The notes under the pieces were generated by a model. It had not been told where the DNA came from. It was given only the letters and a program-made list of their open reading frames with translations, and did not search any database. Positions 12,138-24,283 of a DNA stretch of 64,000 bases are shown here, piece after piece. Position numbers and translations under genes: made by a program. Source of the stretch: Siphonodentalium dalli (taxonomy: Eukaryota; Mollusca; Scaphopoda; Gadilida; Siphonodentaliidae); the NCBI GenBank assembly GCA_032622095.1, contig CP136069.1:187289122-187353121 (forward strand). Direction: 5' to 3'. Positions within the stretch are counted from its first letter, which is position 1. Each line of letters starts with the position of its first letter.

Positions 12138-13626
12138 AATGTACTGCATGCACAGTGTACTCAATACATAAAACATGGATCAAAACCATAGTTGGAAATT
12201 TTATTCGACCAATTCCTATATAGTTGGTAATTTTACGGTCTCACCCCCCCCCCCCCCTTGGAATCCCATAGCAACGTGCCTACCTGCATACCAAATTTCA
12301 TTGACATCCGATCACCCATGGTTGAGATATGTGAGCGGACGGGCGCACGGACGGACGTACGGTCCGGTGAACAGACGTACGCATGTAATCCAGTATACCC
12401 CCCCCCCCCATCTTTTGGGATGGTGGTATAATTACAATCAGTAATGAGTTTCGGTTACCAATTAATTACCTTTGCGGTGACAAATACAGTGCATGCTTTT
12501 GAGATACGCCATGTCACTAACTCGCGGCCATATTGGATCCACTGGGTCCGATTCCGTGGTTTCATAGATTCATCGTGTTCCGGTTCCGTGATTTTAGTGC
12601 TACATGTCAAAGGTTTGGAGTGAGCACTGGCTTATTGGTGCCTCGATAAGGAGAAAATATATCGTCCATTTCAAAGTCAATAATTATCGATAAAAAAAAA
12701 CCCACCATTTGTACAAAAAATCTTCATGTATCGATAAATCTCCAAATCAATCGCATATTTGAATCCAAGTGACCACTCTATTCCTATATTTAACAATAAT
12801 TACGAAGCGACTTCGGAGTACATAATTTACGCGTGATGCCGGTTTAACCAATCAACGTTCAGTATACTCAGTGCGCGCTCCCCAATAGTTCATTTTCAAT
12901 GCAAAAACTAATTTGAAATTATTGCTGAAATATGAGAATATAGAGGAGACTTGGATTCATTAGATTTATCGATACATGAAGATTTTTTGTACAAACGGTG
13001 GGCGTTTTATCGATAATTATTGATTTTGAAATGGACGACATATTTTCTACTGTGCTATATCGAAGGTATATCAATTAGCCGGTGCTCTCTGATTTTTTTG
13101 TTCAGAGTCTGTTAGCGAAGTTTTGGAACGTATACTTATATGCTTGCACGAATAACGTCTCAAAACATAATGGGGTCGTCATAACTCAACGACAAGTTCA
13201 CGGACCGTTAAATTGACATATTCAAGCTCACGGGAGGTGATGACATATTGCGCCTTGATATATACATGTATATCAAAATTGTCAACAGATTATATGAAGG
13301 ATGCCAGTCATCCATGATCGAATCAACATGACGGTAACAGGGAGCTATAGACTCATGGAAAACAAGCCATGGCGATATCTCAAATTGTCTTTGTCAAGTT
13401 GAGTTAATAATGGGCATAATCGACCCTGAGCAATATTCAAACCCCTTGAAGACGCTCTTTAAAACACATCTTCAAATATTTCCGTTGTTTCGTCAAAAAC
13501 ACTTCTTCAAATATCTCCGTTATTTAGTTAATAAAAATATTTTCTTATTTTAGGATCACATATCAAAATGAGAGGATATGGTGATCCCCTTTTCATGGGA
13601 TCACCAAATCCTCTCATTTTGATATA
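12138..13626. repeat. Right arm of large inverted repeat
   Basis: Reverse complement of the arm at 3496-5570, lacking about 600 bp of it. The end hairpin (about 13560-13624) matches the hairpin that opens the left arm. It contains its own version of the foldback at about 12620-13130. Homopolymer C and G runs near 12243-12258 and 12400-12409 correspond to G and C runs in the other arm. Confidence 0.85.
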
Positions 13627-13976
13627 TGATCCTGCCTTCATTGAGCCACGAGTGACTCCTGAGACGAGGATCACATATTATATGATACCCTATCCTACGG
13701 AGGATCACATATTGTTTGATATCTACACCCGTGCGCATGGCCTGTCATTTTTGGCGGCCTGACAAATATTCGTCAAGCCGACGGTCTCGGACCAAATTGC
13801 GGATGAAGATGGATAACTCTAAAATCAAGTGGCTTTGTGTGTTTGATATTTGACAACCCGGCCAGATTTCGTTGAACAAAATGTTGATAAATAAAACGTT
13901 TTGGGCAATTGTATAGTCGACTGTGGTTAGCATTATTTTTGGGCACTTAATCGATTGTGATAACTGAAGCGAAATT
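13627..13976. other. Unassigned spacer
   Basis: Contains two AGGATCACATAT phrases (13668-13730) echoing the hairpin in the adjoining arm. Otherwise nothing recognised. Confidence 0.4.
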
Positions 13977-14315
13977 TCAAAAAATGGTTTTGTTGTTATT
14001 GGAATCTGATGATATGGGGACCATCGAATCGGATTGAGTTCCTTTAAGTGTTAGCACATTTCCTCCTTTGTACAAAAATATGAGGGCCGGTTCACCAGAT
14101 TTGAAGAGGACATCCTTGTTGATGTCTCCAATTGGTTGATTGACCACGGAAGCAATGTCTCGGAAAACAGGAATGTTCTCAAATTCTTTGAGCGCAACAC
14201 ATTTGCCTATCCCGAAAACTCCCGATATTGTGTCGCAACCCAAGATAGCATGGATGAAAAGAATAACGTTACATAATCGTCTCCTAGTGCCTCTTTGATC
14301 GTATGGATATCCCAA
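13977..14315 (-). pseudogene. Fragment of a repeated metazoan protein family with H-A-x-x-G-C-D motif
   Basis: A 112-residue frame carries F-I-H-A-I-L-G-C-D-T near residue 21, then G-I-G-K, a K-E-F step and G-E-P-A-L-I-F-L-Y. From memory this order matches a large family of uncharacterised proteins, multi-copy in many invertebrates, in which an H-A-x-x-G-C-D-T-[TI]-S motif is followed by G-x-G-K. I regard the family as transposon-associated, but that is not established here. The frame is only the middle of the protein, so it is a fragment. Sister fragments lie at 15329 and 20844. Confidence 0.65.
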
Positions 14316-14374
14316 CTGTGTTAGTCAGGTTCGAAATGGAATAAAAGTGAAAGGTGCGGGAATTTTTCTTTCAG

Positions 14375-15235
14375 AAGCTTTTGAGAATTGTTTCTGAAGG
14401 TAATTTTTATGCTGATTTCAAAAACCAATGTTGGCAAGTCGACAAATAATTATTTCTGAGCCAAAATGACAATTCAAAATGGCCGCCATCAGAACAAAGT
14501 CTAGATTTTCGTTTACTATTATATGTTGTTCTAAGACGTTTGAATATTATGCATTTCCATAATTTCGAACGATTTGTGACAAGTGACACTATGCACAGAA
14601 CATATGTGGTAATTTAAAGAGAAAATGTTTCACATTTAACCCAATTTATGCCCAAAAATGAAAAAAAAACGCGAATTTTATAAATTGTTGCGTCTTAAAT
14701 GGCAGAAAGTGGAGTATGCCGGACATATATCCTTCAAATTGTTTAGACAGTTGTGTATAAATGTAATTTGTATTCTGATTCTAGAAAACAATGTTGGCAA
14801 CTCGACAAATAATTATTTCTGACCTAAAATGACAATTCAAAATGGCCGCTATCAGAATAAAGTCTAGATTTTCGTTTACTGTTATATATTGTTCTAAGAC
14901 GTTTGAATATTATGCATTTCCGTACTTTCGAGCGAATTGTGACAAGTGACACTATACACAGAACATATGCGCTAATTTAAAGTGAATATGTTTCACATTT
15001 AACCCACTTTATGCCCAAAAATGACAAAAAAATGCTAATTTTATAAATTATTGCCGTCTTAAATGGCAGAAAGTGAAGTATTCCAGAAATATATTCTTCA
15101 AATGGTTGATACAGTTGTGTCTAAATGTAATTTGAAATCTTATTCCAAAAAGCAATGTTGGCAACTTGACCAATAATTATTTCTGACCTAAATTGACAAC
15201 TCAAAATGGCCGATATAATAATCAGTTAAAATTCG
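14375..15235. repeat. 364-bp tandem repeat, ~2.4 units
   Basis: The phrase AATGTTGGCAA recurs at about 14427, 14790 and 15154, spaced 363-364 bases. Each unit carries AAAATGACAATTCAAAATGG, TTCGTTTACT, GTGACAAGTGACACTAT and TTATGCCCAAAAATGA. No coding potential. Confidence 0.9.
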
Positions 15236-15328
15236 AAAATCATCAGTAATATTATGATACAGGTTCATCAACACCCAATGCGACACAATCTTGCTTCATA
15301 TAGCCAAAAATTGTCACCAACAAAATCC

Positions 15329-15545
15329 TTATTTATTATTGCAGTCAGTTCCACAATTGCAGAGTGGTGTGCAGGATAACTCTGATTTTCTGCATGTACA
15401 CCTTGCTGTTACACACCCCTTCTTGCACCCACATTTGATTATTTCGAGACTTGATTTTGGAATGGGTTCTAGTGACATCATGGTTGGATCTAATCGACCA
15501 TTTTCTTCTTTCCATCCCATTGTCGAAATAGTGGGGGCTGTAAGC
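15329..15545 (-). pseudogene. Cys-rich C-terminal fragment of the same H-A-x-x-G-C-D family
   Basis: The frame runs M-G-W-K-E-E-N-G, then P-I-P-K-S-S-L-E-I-I, then a dense cysteine run: C-G-C-K-K-G-C, A-R-C-T-C-R-K, L-S-C-T-P-L-C-N-C-G. This is the Cys-rich tail I associate with the same protein family as the fragment at 13977-14315. The frame extends upstream to 15682, but that part is a read-through of an unrelated AGGTCA-type repeat. On the minus strand this C-terminal piece lies upstream of the middle fragment, the wrong order for one gene, so the two are rearranged or derive from separate copies. Confidence 0.6.
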
Positions 15546-15559
15546 TGATGGGGTGTGCA

Positions 15560-15700
15560 AATTTGGATAAAAGCATGAAAATTGGTACACATATAGAGTA
15601 GACTATGGGGGTTCAGTTCGAAGCGAGACCCAAATTGGCAGACCCCCTCATATGACCCTGAGGTCAAGGTCAAGGTCATCAAAATGAATTTTCACTATAG
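15560..15700. repeat. AGGTCA/CCAAGTTTCATG-type interspersed repeat
   Basis: Contains GGTCAAGGTCAAGGTCATC and a phrase ending TGCTTTTATCC/GGATAAAAGCATG that recurs near 19245. The same combination of tandem AGGTCA half-sites and a column of conserved phrases occurs at 18780-19275. Non-coding. Confidence 0.7.
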
Positions 15701-18700
15701 GTTGTCTGGAATGTGCATAAGGGAGCTAAACATTATGCATTTTGCATATTATTCATTACTTCACACTGCATGGGGAGACATAATATGACTAACATCATAA
15801 TATTTGGGGGCTTTATATGAGAGTTGGAATGTTTTTGGTGACCTAGAACTTAAAATTTGCCATGTTGTCAATTATCACTTGGGAGAGGGGATGGTTTAGG
15901 CGTATCAGGTTAGATGTTTTATTCAAACATATTGCAACAATCATAATTATATCCAATAAAGGTGGGGGCACAAAGCGTCCCAGTTGGTAATGTATGTGTT
16001 GCATAAGACAAACATAATCCATTCCAATAAGTGATGTTGAAACTGATTTGTATCAGCTGGCACACACAGAGATTCGTGTACATGTAATTGGGAAAGTTTG
16101 TTAATTGCTTTCCTGTGTTCAGTGATTTATTCTCAGTGAGATATATCCTCTTCACAGCCTCTTCTCCACCTGTAAACCTGACCTGATATGCCATGATGTG
16201 ACATAGCAGCTAAAATTACCATTAACCCCAATAAAACAAACAAACAAATATGAGTTTCTTAAATTGGAATGATGCGCTTACATGCCACTAAGTGAATAGT
16301 GTTAGCTGGTGTTGATTATGTTAACACTATCAAATACCTTATTAGGATGAATAAAAGATCCAATGAGCAGAATTGGAACCCATGCCTGACCAGCACACGG
16401 CACTTATCAACGAAGATACACTATTTTGTTTAAATGATTATTTTCATCCCATTAATATTGTATTGTCATAAGCTAATACAGTTCAGACCATACGCTTGTC
16501 GCATGAAGTACTTAGTCAAAATGTATACCTGTTTTGAAAATTAAACTGAATAAAGTCAAGTCGGCGATTTATCGAAATCATATTCAACTCCTAACAGCAT
16601 GTTTCAAGATCTGTCATCAATGTGTTTTGAGAAAAAAAAGATGTTTTCAGTCATGAGTGCCAATAACACAGCCAGTAAGCGTTGGGGCAAAATACCAATT
16701 TGAAGAAAGAAGGCATTAGAATGGGACCCCTCTCTGTGATAAATAAATTACCATTTCTACTGATTTCATTGAAGGAGGTGATAATGGCCAGGTTCAGCCA
16801 AACATTAATTTAACTTGTAACATGTGCTACTGTGGTATACTTGTATGGATACACACTTGGCAGGAGATGTCGTGTGATTTACGGCACCAAAGCTACATGT
16901 TTTGAGATATCGGGCCAATTTGTAGCAGAATGTGTAAACATAATCTGGTGGTAAGCGACATGTCCACAATGCAACTGCCGATATGCTTAATTGACTTCAA
17001 TCAAGACACACGGAAACATTTGAATCTCCTATATTCTCCTATATTGGCTATGCCTTGCTAATATTCTTCATAATATACTGAAGAGAATTTGGTGGTTTTA
17101 TTATAAAAATTAAAAAAGTTTCATACTTAAGAGTTGGTACTACCAGACAAATGTATGGTTTGCGTGGATATGTGTTATTATGTGAGGTGGGTACTTTAGC
17201 TGACCAATTAATGCTGGAATCAGTGATTTGACACCTGCTTTCGTCCACCACGATGGACATGCACCCAGTTCCTAGATACCACCCACTACTTTGGGAACTA
17301 TTGTGGTACCGGATAACATAATATGGGGAGACTATAGACATCCAGTTCCCCGACATCGCTGTTCTGTTCTGGCAATCTGACCAACAACTTTCTGAATACC
17401 GACATTATAATGAGATACGGGCAACCTGCCACTAATGTGAATATCCATGTTATGCGGCCCATTGATACATATATATACTAGTATATTGGCCACCCCTAGC
17501 TGATGACCATTTCACACATGGTCTACCAAATCGGATATGTAAACACCAGAGAGCCAGCCTTGCTTGCTTTAGGATTCAGTGGCATAGCATTTTGACACTC
17601 TAAACAAGCAATGACTTATTGTCTGCGAAAAAGATATTATTATAGCATTGTTTGCACATTTCTTTCAAAACTAAACTTCCTTTTTTCAAGAGAAAACCAA
17701 TATATGTTACCAACAGGGTATATCTGAGGAGTTGGTGAATCAAAGGGTATGCTATATCACAATGCTAGTCTCTAGTTCGGCGACCAGAGTGATGGCCAGT
17801 AGACGATATACCACACAACAACCACAAATCTCTAACCACACTGCTACAATTTATATGACACAGTATATGTCTGCTTGTGTCCAACATGGGGTGATTTTAG
17901 CACAATAACTGTCTGACCTTTCAAAGGACCAATTTCTTCAGTGTGGTGAGATCTCAACATTCGATCACTGGGAGCAAACTTCCTTTTTATCAATGAGCTC
18001 ATTCTCAATAATGTACGAGTGATCAGAATTAGCACAAAACATGCAGGTATGATATATACATATATGTATATATATTATGGTCTCTTGTTTTTAGTAGGGA
18101 ATATGTCTATATCCAATGCTCTTGTATCCACACTCAAGTTCTATCTTTAGCATGACTTAATCTTACGTAACAAGTATTGATGCTAATAACATGATTGGTG
18201 ATATTATATTCTGGACAACAGATCTCATTTATTGGGTGTGCATGTAATGATAGTCATATTCCTATAATTGTTACCAAATTGAATGCATGTCGGTTCAACA
18301 TATTCAACATATAATCTGTCTATAATTGCTGACATGTGATTTTACTGTCCTTTAATCCTGAACAGAGAATCGATTACCATGTGATCATGCCAAGTTTTTT
18401 CCACCGCATGTAGTGCTTATGTGTCAAACATTTGGGTAATACATGTATTGTGCAATGTGTTGGGGGACTAAAATGAGCAAAATGTTACTTTATAAAAGTT
18501 ACATATTTTTTGCAAAACCCTCTGAAACCCTTGTTATCCATATACTGAACACATGTGCCTAAATGTATAACTTGGTGGCATCATGTTGGCATTTTATTTT
18601 GTGACTTTACAGGTATATTTAATTTTTGACCTTCTTACCAACATTTACTGAAATATATGTTCATTAATTGATAGAATTCCTGAGATTTCAGTAGTATAAT

Positions 18701-18779
18701 ATATTTATTTAATTTCGGACCAATATCGAGGAATAATTCAGGCTCAGCTCACACCATTAACAATTTTATAAAAATGAGT
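15701..18779. other. Long stretch without recognisable genes
   Basis: No supported exon. Near 16230-16250 a CAATAAAACAAACAAACAAA tail could be the end of an old SINE or LINE. Near 16360-16420 a minus-strand GGGTTCCAATTCTG resembles a tRNA B box, but no A box or cloverleaf is present. Short AT repeats lie at 18050-18075. Confidence 0.4.
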
Positions 18780-19275
18780 TTTCACCTTTGACCTTGACCT
18801 CAAGGTCATCTGGGTGAATTTAATGCTTGGGTCTCACTCTTGCAATGTACGCTGATATATATGCAATACAATGATGTGGAATGTGGTGGCATTTAGTGAG
18901 CATGTTAAATAGTTGGGACTTTATATTCATTTGTTTATGGAATTTTTGCAATTATTCGGATGAACAACTGACATTTTGAGCTTCAATATGAAAAGTTCTC
19001 AAGATCTTTGTAGATTTTGTTATAAAGGTGACTAATATGGCCCATTTGAAGTCATATTTATGTAATTTTGATATGTACAAGTAATTTGTTGTCTTAAAAA
19101 TGTTATAACTCATACCGCCAGTTAAAAATTGAAATTTTGACCTTTGACCTTGACATCAAGGTCATCAAGGTCACTTTCACGCTTGTGTCTCGCTCGTATA
19201 TTGACCCCCATATCATGAACTATGTGTATACCAAGTTTCATGCTTTTATCCAATTTTGCACACTTTGGCCATTTT
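18780..19275. repeat. Two diverged AGGTCA-containing repeat units
   Basis: Units at about 18785 and 19135 each start TTGACCTTGAC(C/A)TCAAGGTCATC and continue with a GGGTCTCRCT-like step. The second runs into GTATACCAAGTTTCATGC. The direct AGGTCA half-sites are a property of this repeat family rather than evidence of regulation. Confidence 0.75.
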
Positions 19276-20481
19276 TGGGACCTTAGAGCCTCTACTAAAA
19301 GATCCGGGAATGTTTGTATATGAATGGCTGCTTGTTTCCAAACTAAAACGTGGTAGTTACTTGCGCCAGTCCATGCTGGACGCAAGTAATGTTTTCGGCT
19401 CGGATGTCTGTTTATCCTTCCTTCCTTCCATCCGTGAATATGTTACGTCATACCGGAAGTACATACTGTAAAAAATGAACACACGCTAATATGAAATGGT
19501 TGCATCAATTGTAATTTAAATCCACATATATAATTAATTTGCATTGTTATCTGGTTTTATTTTGGTAAGAAATCGTTCATAAATGGACAATATTGAATTA
19601 TTTCTTTCTGGAAACGGATCAAGACGCCATGACGTCACGACGCACATCATGACGTCACAAGCTACATGGGCGCGCAAAACACCAGACATGATTGCATCGA
19701 TGTCCAGACAGCTGAGACTCGTATTACACGGACAGGCTAAACCATTCCATCTGCCAACAACTTCGTGTTTTATTATTATAAATATATATATACTGCATGT
19801 AAAACAAACGTGGGCAACAGTACATGCCCATTAGAAGCCTATTTTATGTAACTTGAAAGTCGAGGAAATGAGTTGAGATCAAGTCTAAAAGATGCGTGCG
19901 GAATCGTTTTTTCGCAGTGACTGAGGTGCGAACATATTTCTGGAAAGTTCAAAACATTTTCGAAAGATCCTAGTGCATATAAATCATGTCCGGCCAAACA
20001 ATCGAGCGCGTGGTTCAATTGAAAAACAATTGCACTGAAAATGTGAATGGGGAAACATGGATTATTAAAATGCCTTATTAATTAACTGGGAAAACAAGCT
20101 TTCTCATTCTCAACGCAATAGACATTTTGAAATGTTCCCGAAGTCTGTAGATCAGTCGCTAAGGGCATGTTCACATTGACACATTGTTAATCAAAGACTA
20201 ACCAATGATCGCGTTTCTTTTATTTAATTGTGTCGGTATTTTATAATTTACTTTGATGGTTTTTGCCACTGGCATACACACTTGATATCATTCTAGTCAA
20301 ACTAGTAAGTTAACCCAATTGGTATAATATAGCATCATCGGCAATCAATCGTCTTCACACCCTTCATATGAACGATGTCTACATTGTTATATTAATATTC
20401 AAACAACTCGTACGTATTAAAGACTATCATTAGTGTAATAGATCAACTTGAGATAACAGAGATATTCTGTCCGTACACTGT
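19276..20481. other. Unassigned spacer
   Basis: Nothing recognised. A TGACGTCA-like pair of phrases (CATGACGTCAC) lies near 19630-19655. Confidence 0.4.
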
Positions 20482-20949
20482 ACATTTTGTATGCAAGTTG
20501 TATAGTTTCCGATGCAAAACTCAACAATGTAAGATTCAGGATGTTCCCTCGGACAGAATCTACCGAAAAGCTTCCACCAACCAGTGACTCATTGCATTAC
20601 CAGTACCACCTTTTGAGAACAAACTAGAATGCACTCACAACTATTTCAGCGATGGGTGAACAGAGATTTGATATCTAGATTTTTGTTATCGATCTCTCAA
20701 ACGAGGGGCCAGCACCCGTGGTTCAAACTGTTGTTGGCAAGACACCACACAACATGCCAAATGTGTGATGGGCGCAAGTATAGGCAGCCCCAGTGAGTGC
20801 ATTCTAGTTTGTTCTCAAAAGGTGGTACTGGTAATGAAATGAGTCACTGGTTGGTGGAAGCTTTTCGGTAGATTCTGTCCGAGGGAACATCCTGAATCTT
20901 ACATTGTTGAGTTTTGCATCGGAAACTATACAACTTGCATACAAAATGT
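20482..20949. repeat. 157-bp inverted duplication
   Basis: 20482-20638 is the reverse complement of 20793-20949, about 157 bp each with a ~154-bp spacer. The right arm includes the 3' part of the degenerate coding fragment at 20844-21560, so the left arm repeats that piece in the opposite orientation (visible as AAGATTCAGGATGTTCC and its complement). Confidence 0.9.
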
Positions 20950-21560
20950 TCAGCACTTTCAATTGTTTCCGTGGATATTGCAATATTACCTATACTCGTT
21001 AAGAGTTCACAACCTTCCAGGTAAATATTCGAAGTTGAATCACACCCTGTTAAAGCATGAAACGCAAGAATATAGTTCAGAGCGTCGCTCGGTATTTGGG
21101 TGGCAACATCCCTGATGGGTATAATTTTAGGGCTTTTGGACGTTCCAGCCATCATGAACACATCACAATCTGCAGGAACTTTGTCTAGGTAACCAAGCAA
21201 CCACTAGAACACCGACCTCCCTACTTACCACAATAACTTGTTTCAGATTTCACCCCATGCTGGTATCAAGTGAATGAAGGGTAAGTCCAGCCGCTTCGTG
21301 ATTAGACTCTAACCCTTTCAAGTCTGTTCCACCTACCGGACAATCTAATCTGCAATATCTTGGGAACCCCCTGCGACAACAACAGTATCACATTCTGTTT
21401 TCGCTTTGCTAACAAGTTCTCGAGACAAGAATCCATTCAAATCGGACTTGTTGTCAGACAACAAAATGAAACTTTTGCAATTTTGACGGATGGGAACATC
21501 ATGATTTGTTATTGTCCTTCGGATCAATGGTACATTGCGACCCATTTCAATATTTACTGT
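20844..21560 (-). pseudogene. Degenerate H-A-x-x-G-C-D family protein, larger fragment
   Basis: Reading down the minus strand, 21545-21345 gives S-F-I-L-L-S-D-N-K-S-D-L-N-G-F-L. Between 21340 and 21200 come L-E-S-N-H-E-A-A and K-Q-V-I-V-V-S pieces in shifting frames. Then 21200-20844 gives C-D-V-F-M-M, I-I-P-I-R-D-V and A-F-H-A-L-T-G-C-D-S-T-S, followed by S-A-E-H-F-V-C-K-L-Y. The family layout as I know it has an E-A-D-T step and a D-T-D-V-L step before H-A-L-T-G-C-D; both acidic steps are eroded here. At least two frameshifts and one stop make it a pseudogene. The Asp-rich layout suggests a PIN-like nuclease fold, but that is inference. Confidence 0.7.
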
Positions 21561-22340
21561 GATATTTGAGTATACACGAAGCCATCGACCCGCCCGCCTT
21601 CCTTATCCACCACAATTAAACTATACGGCAATCCCTTACAACGGGCAGGACGGGCGTTTTATTCCACCTAATACGGACACGTTTGACTACCTAAAGATAG
21701 TCAATCGGGGTTCACGATATGATGGCTATTGGCATATTATCGCGACCACGGGAGGCACGCGTGGTTTCGATTGAATATCATATTTAATCTGAAGGGTAAT
21801 AACTCTATAAAGAATGTACTTTGACGAAATAACGGCGATTTGTATGAGAACTTGCAACACCACAATCGATAAACTCTGGTGAAATATAAGTCAAATCGTG
21901 CTCGCGATTAGATGCCACTATACCATCCAATCGTGAACCCCGATTACATATAGTTTGCTATATAATCCTTGGCGTATTGGCTGTTTTATTCACACATCCA
22001 TGAAGACGCTAATTGGTAGACATAATTAATAAATAATAAAAAACATGGCGTAGTATTTATACTGTCGTGAGGTCAGAGTTCGATTTATACCAATGTGCAT
22101 GCATTACTTCTGTGCTGTATACCATGTAGCTTGTAGTTGGAAGAGTAGCATCGGGTCTACTTTAATAATGTCGTCACCACGTTTCAAACCAGATGCGTAC
22201 ATGGTTCAGTTGTATACATGTAGCTTGAATTTAGCTTGAAAAAACGACAGTGATGTCCGGAAATGAACGTTCGATGAACCTCGGGTTCTGTTCTCTCCAA
22301 ACTATGCATATTTGTCAGATATAAGTATACCGAGTTGTAT
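21561..22340. other. Unassigned spacer
   Basis: Only imperfect short inverted phrases around GGGGTTCACGAT (21707) and ATCGTGAACCCCGA (about 21930-21944). No exon or known repeat recognised. Confidence 0.4.
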
Positions 22341-22730
22341 GACAGCTAGTGGAGCACTATATAGCTGGTATGTATTTGGAGCCGACATCATACGAATTAT
22401 TCGTTCCTGCGTTTATCTCTACAAACAAAGTTTCTAATACATGGGGGATAAATGTCGATAGATCAGGGCGCAGTTTATATTTTAGATTGCTTTTTTATGA
22501 AAAGCCCGATGGCTCCGTGTCCATCGTCCTCAACTGGTCTGGATGTATATTCAAATGGGTGGTACCATTCTAATGTGTAAGTGTCTCTAATTTTAAAGAG
22601 TTTGGATAGTGCGATAACATCGAATAAGTTTCCGCATGACCGTGACTGAGTGTTGCAGAGTAGATCTACAAACGAGTTCCAGTTTTTTGCATTCAAATAT
22701 CGACAGTTTAGACCTAGAAAAGTCTTAGTC
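22341..22730 (-). pseudogene. LINE B endonuclease start, inverted copy
   Basis: Minus-strand frame begins L-G-L-N-C-R-Y-L-N-A-K-N-W and continues to F-D-V-I-A-L-S, E-W-Y-H-P-F-E-Y and D-D-G-H-G-A. This is the N-terminal part of an APE-type LINE endonuclease and matches 29340-29728 on the plus strand. A frameshift follows I-K-K-Q-S-K. It is cut off at the arm edge inside the domain. Confidence 0.82.
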
Positions 22731-23273
22731 TTCCCATTCGAGGGTATTTTTTCTCTTATTTTTGATGGAGCGTAATATTATGAATAATGATTTATTATCT
22801 CGTAAATTGTGATTCGTTGTCAAAGTCATCTCCGTTATAAATAGAAACGAAATTGTGAGTGCCTTGGAGCTCACCAAGTATTATTATATCGATAGCCATC
22901 AATTGGTTATGTTGAATTTAGAGTTATCTCGCGTGTACCTGGTTTTTTATTTTCCCATTACAATGCTTGGTTCAATCATACTGGAGTATTGTTTCTTTGC
23001 CATCCCTACCCGCACATCCTTGGCATACATATGTAGTAATTCAACAAGCATTGCTATTCGCAGCATGAGTACATGTAAACAAAAACAGTTGATGGAATTA
23101 GTATATATAGACATAACAAATGCTAACATAGCACCCAACAGACACAATCATGAACGAATACCCTAATATGAGTCACTAGTGTGCATTTTTTATTCCGCTA
23201 TTTCGCTGTATTTCCTATTTCGCCTTTTCGCTGTATTTCATATTTCGATAATTCGCTATATGTGACATATATA

Positions 23274-23380
23274 GGGATACAAGATTTTATGAAACAAGTT
23301 TGATAAATATGATTCACAAGGAGTCATAGACGAGTTGTGAATCGAATTTATCAAACGAGTTTCATAAAATATTATATCCC
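23274..23380. repeat. 107-bp hairpin (also at 28689-28795)
   Basis: GGGATACAAGATTTTATGAA at the left pairs with TTCATAAAATATTATATCCC at the right, with TTTGATAAAT pairing with ATTTATCAAA and an inner GATTCACAA/TTGTGAATC pair. The second copy exists because the hairpin lies within the duplicated arms. Confidence 0.85.
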
Positions 23381-23788
23381 AACATAACTAGTTGAAGATC
23401 TTGTATAGCACTGACTGGTTCTTGTATATCCATGACTGGTTCACGGTGCGGTCGAAATTTACACCCGGGCCCTCACACAAAGAACGCGCTATGATAAAGT
23501 CTATGTCGTAGGTCACTCTTTTCTCACAGATGACCCATGTTAACATCAAACGATCACAAGCAAAACTAGAATGCACTCAGAGAGACGCCAACGTGCGCAA
23601 AAATGTAATAACAAATAATTTAAAAAATAATTTCACTGTATTTTACTTAATTTATTTTATTTTATTTAATGTTAGCAAAAAAATACAATTACCATTTCTC
23701 ATTTCATCACAGATAAAAGGCAAATTACTATATTAATCATTTAAGTAATTAAAACCAATTCCATGTTGCCGAAAGGATGAGACTTTAA

Positions 23789-24283
23789 AGGCACGTGAGG
23801 CCTTAGTTGTCGAAAATATTCATATTTGTTCCAATCACCGTAAACAGAAAAAACAGTAAAACGCATACAGTTTCGTTCATATATACCATGACCATCGCGT
23901 AAACAACATGTTATCATAAAGACCTACTATATTTTACCTAAGCAAGAGCCTGATTGTGTTACAGAAGACAGCACAATGCTACTGACTAATCACACACAAA
24001 AGGCATATACGCTCTTTATTAGTTCCATATCAGGAATTCACCCACAAAGAACGCTCTTTATGTTTACCATCATAATATAAACAAACATCAGAAAAGTAAC
24101 TTGTTATGCTTTTGTTTACATAACAATGGTCAACCATATGACAATAACATACTGTTTATGCGATATTTCTTATTTGTATACGGGCAAAGTCTGTCTACAT
24201 TTTGATGTTCTTTCCGTTTGTGGCGGTTTTTGACGGTTGGAAATATTTTCACAGGATACCCATCGCCAAGGCCAACCGTACCT
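23789..24283. mobile_element. TTAA-flanked MITE, AGGYACG family, copy 1
   Basis: 495 bp flanked by TTAA on both sides (23785-23788 and 24284-24287), with terminal repeats AGGCACGTGAGGCC and, inverted, AGGTACGGTTGGCC. Copies of the same family in the opposite orientation lie at 40846-41339 and 48672-49160. TTAA duplication with AGG ends is compatible with Kolobok- or piggyBac-type mobilisation. No transposase fragment is present. Confidence 0.85.

Larger units (their letters stand above)
22341..23565. repeat. Left arm of 7.4-kb inverted structure
   Basis: Reverse complement of 28504-29728 over the full 1,225 bp, with roughly a few per cent differences. The match ends sharply at CAGCTAGTGGAGC on the outer side and at ACAAGCAAAA on the inner side. 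It carries the start of the LINE B endonuclease on the minus strand and a 107-bp hairpin. Confidence 0.92.

Noticed and set aside
16360-16425. Possible minus-strand tRNA or tRNA-derived SINE
   Set aside because: A GGTTCCAATTC box-B-like phrase is present, but I find no A box, acceptor stem or cloverleaf.
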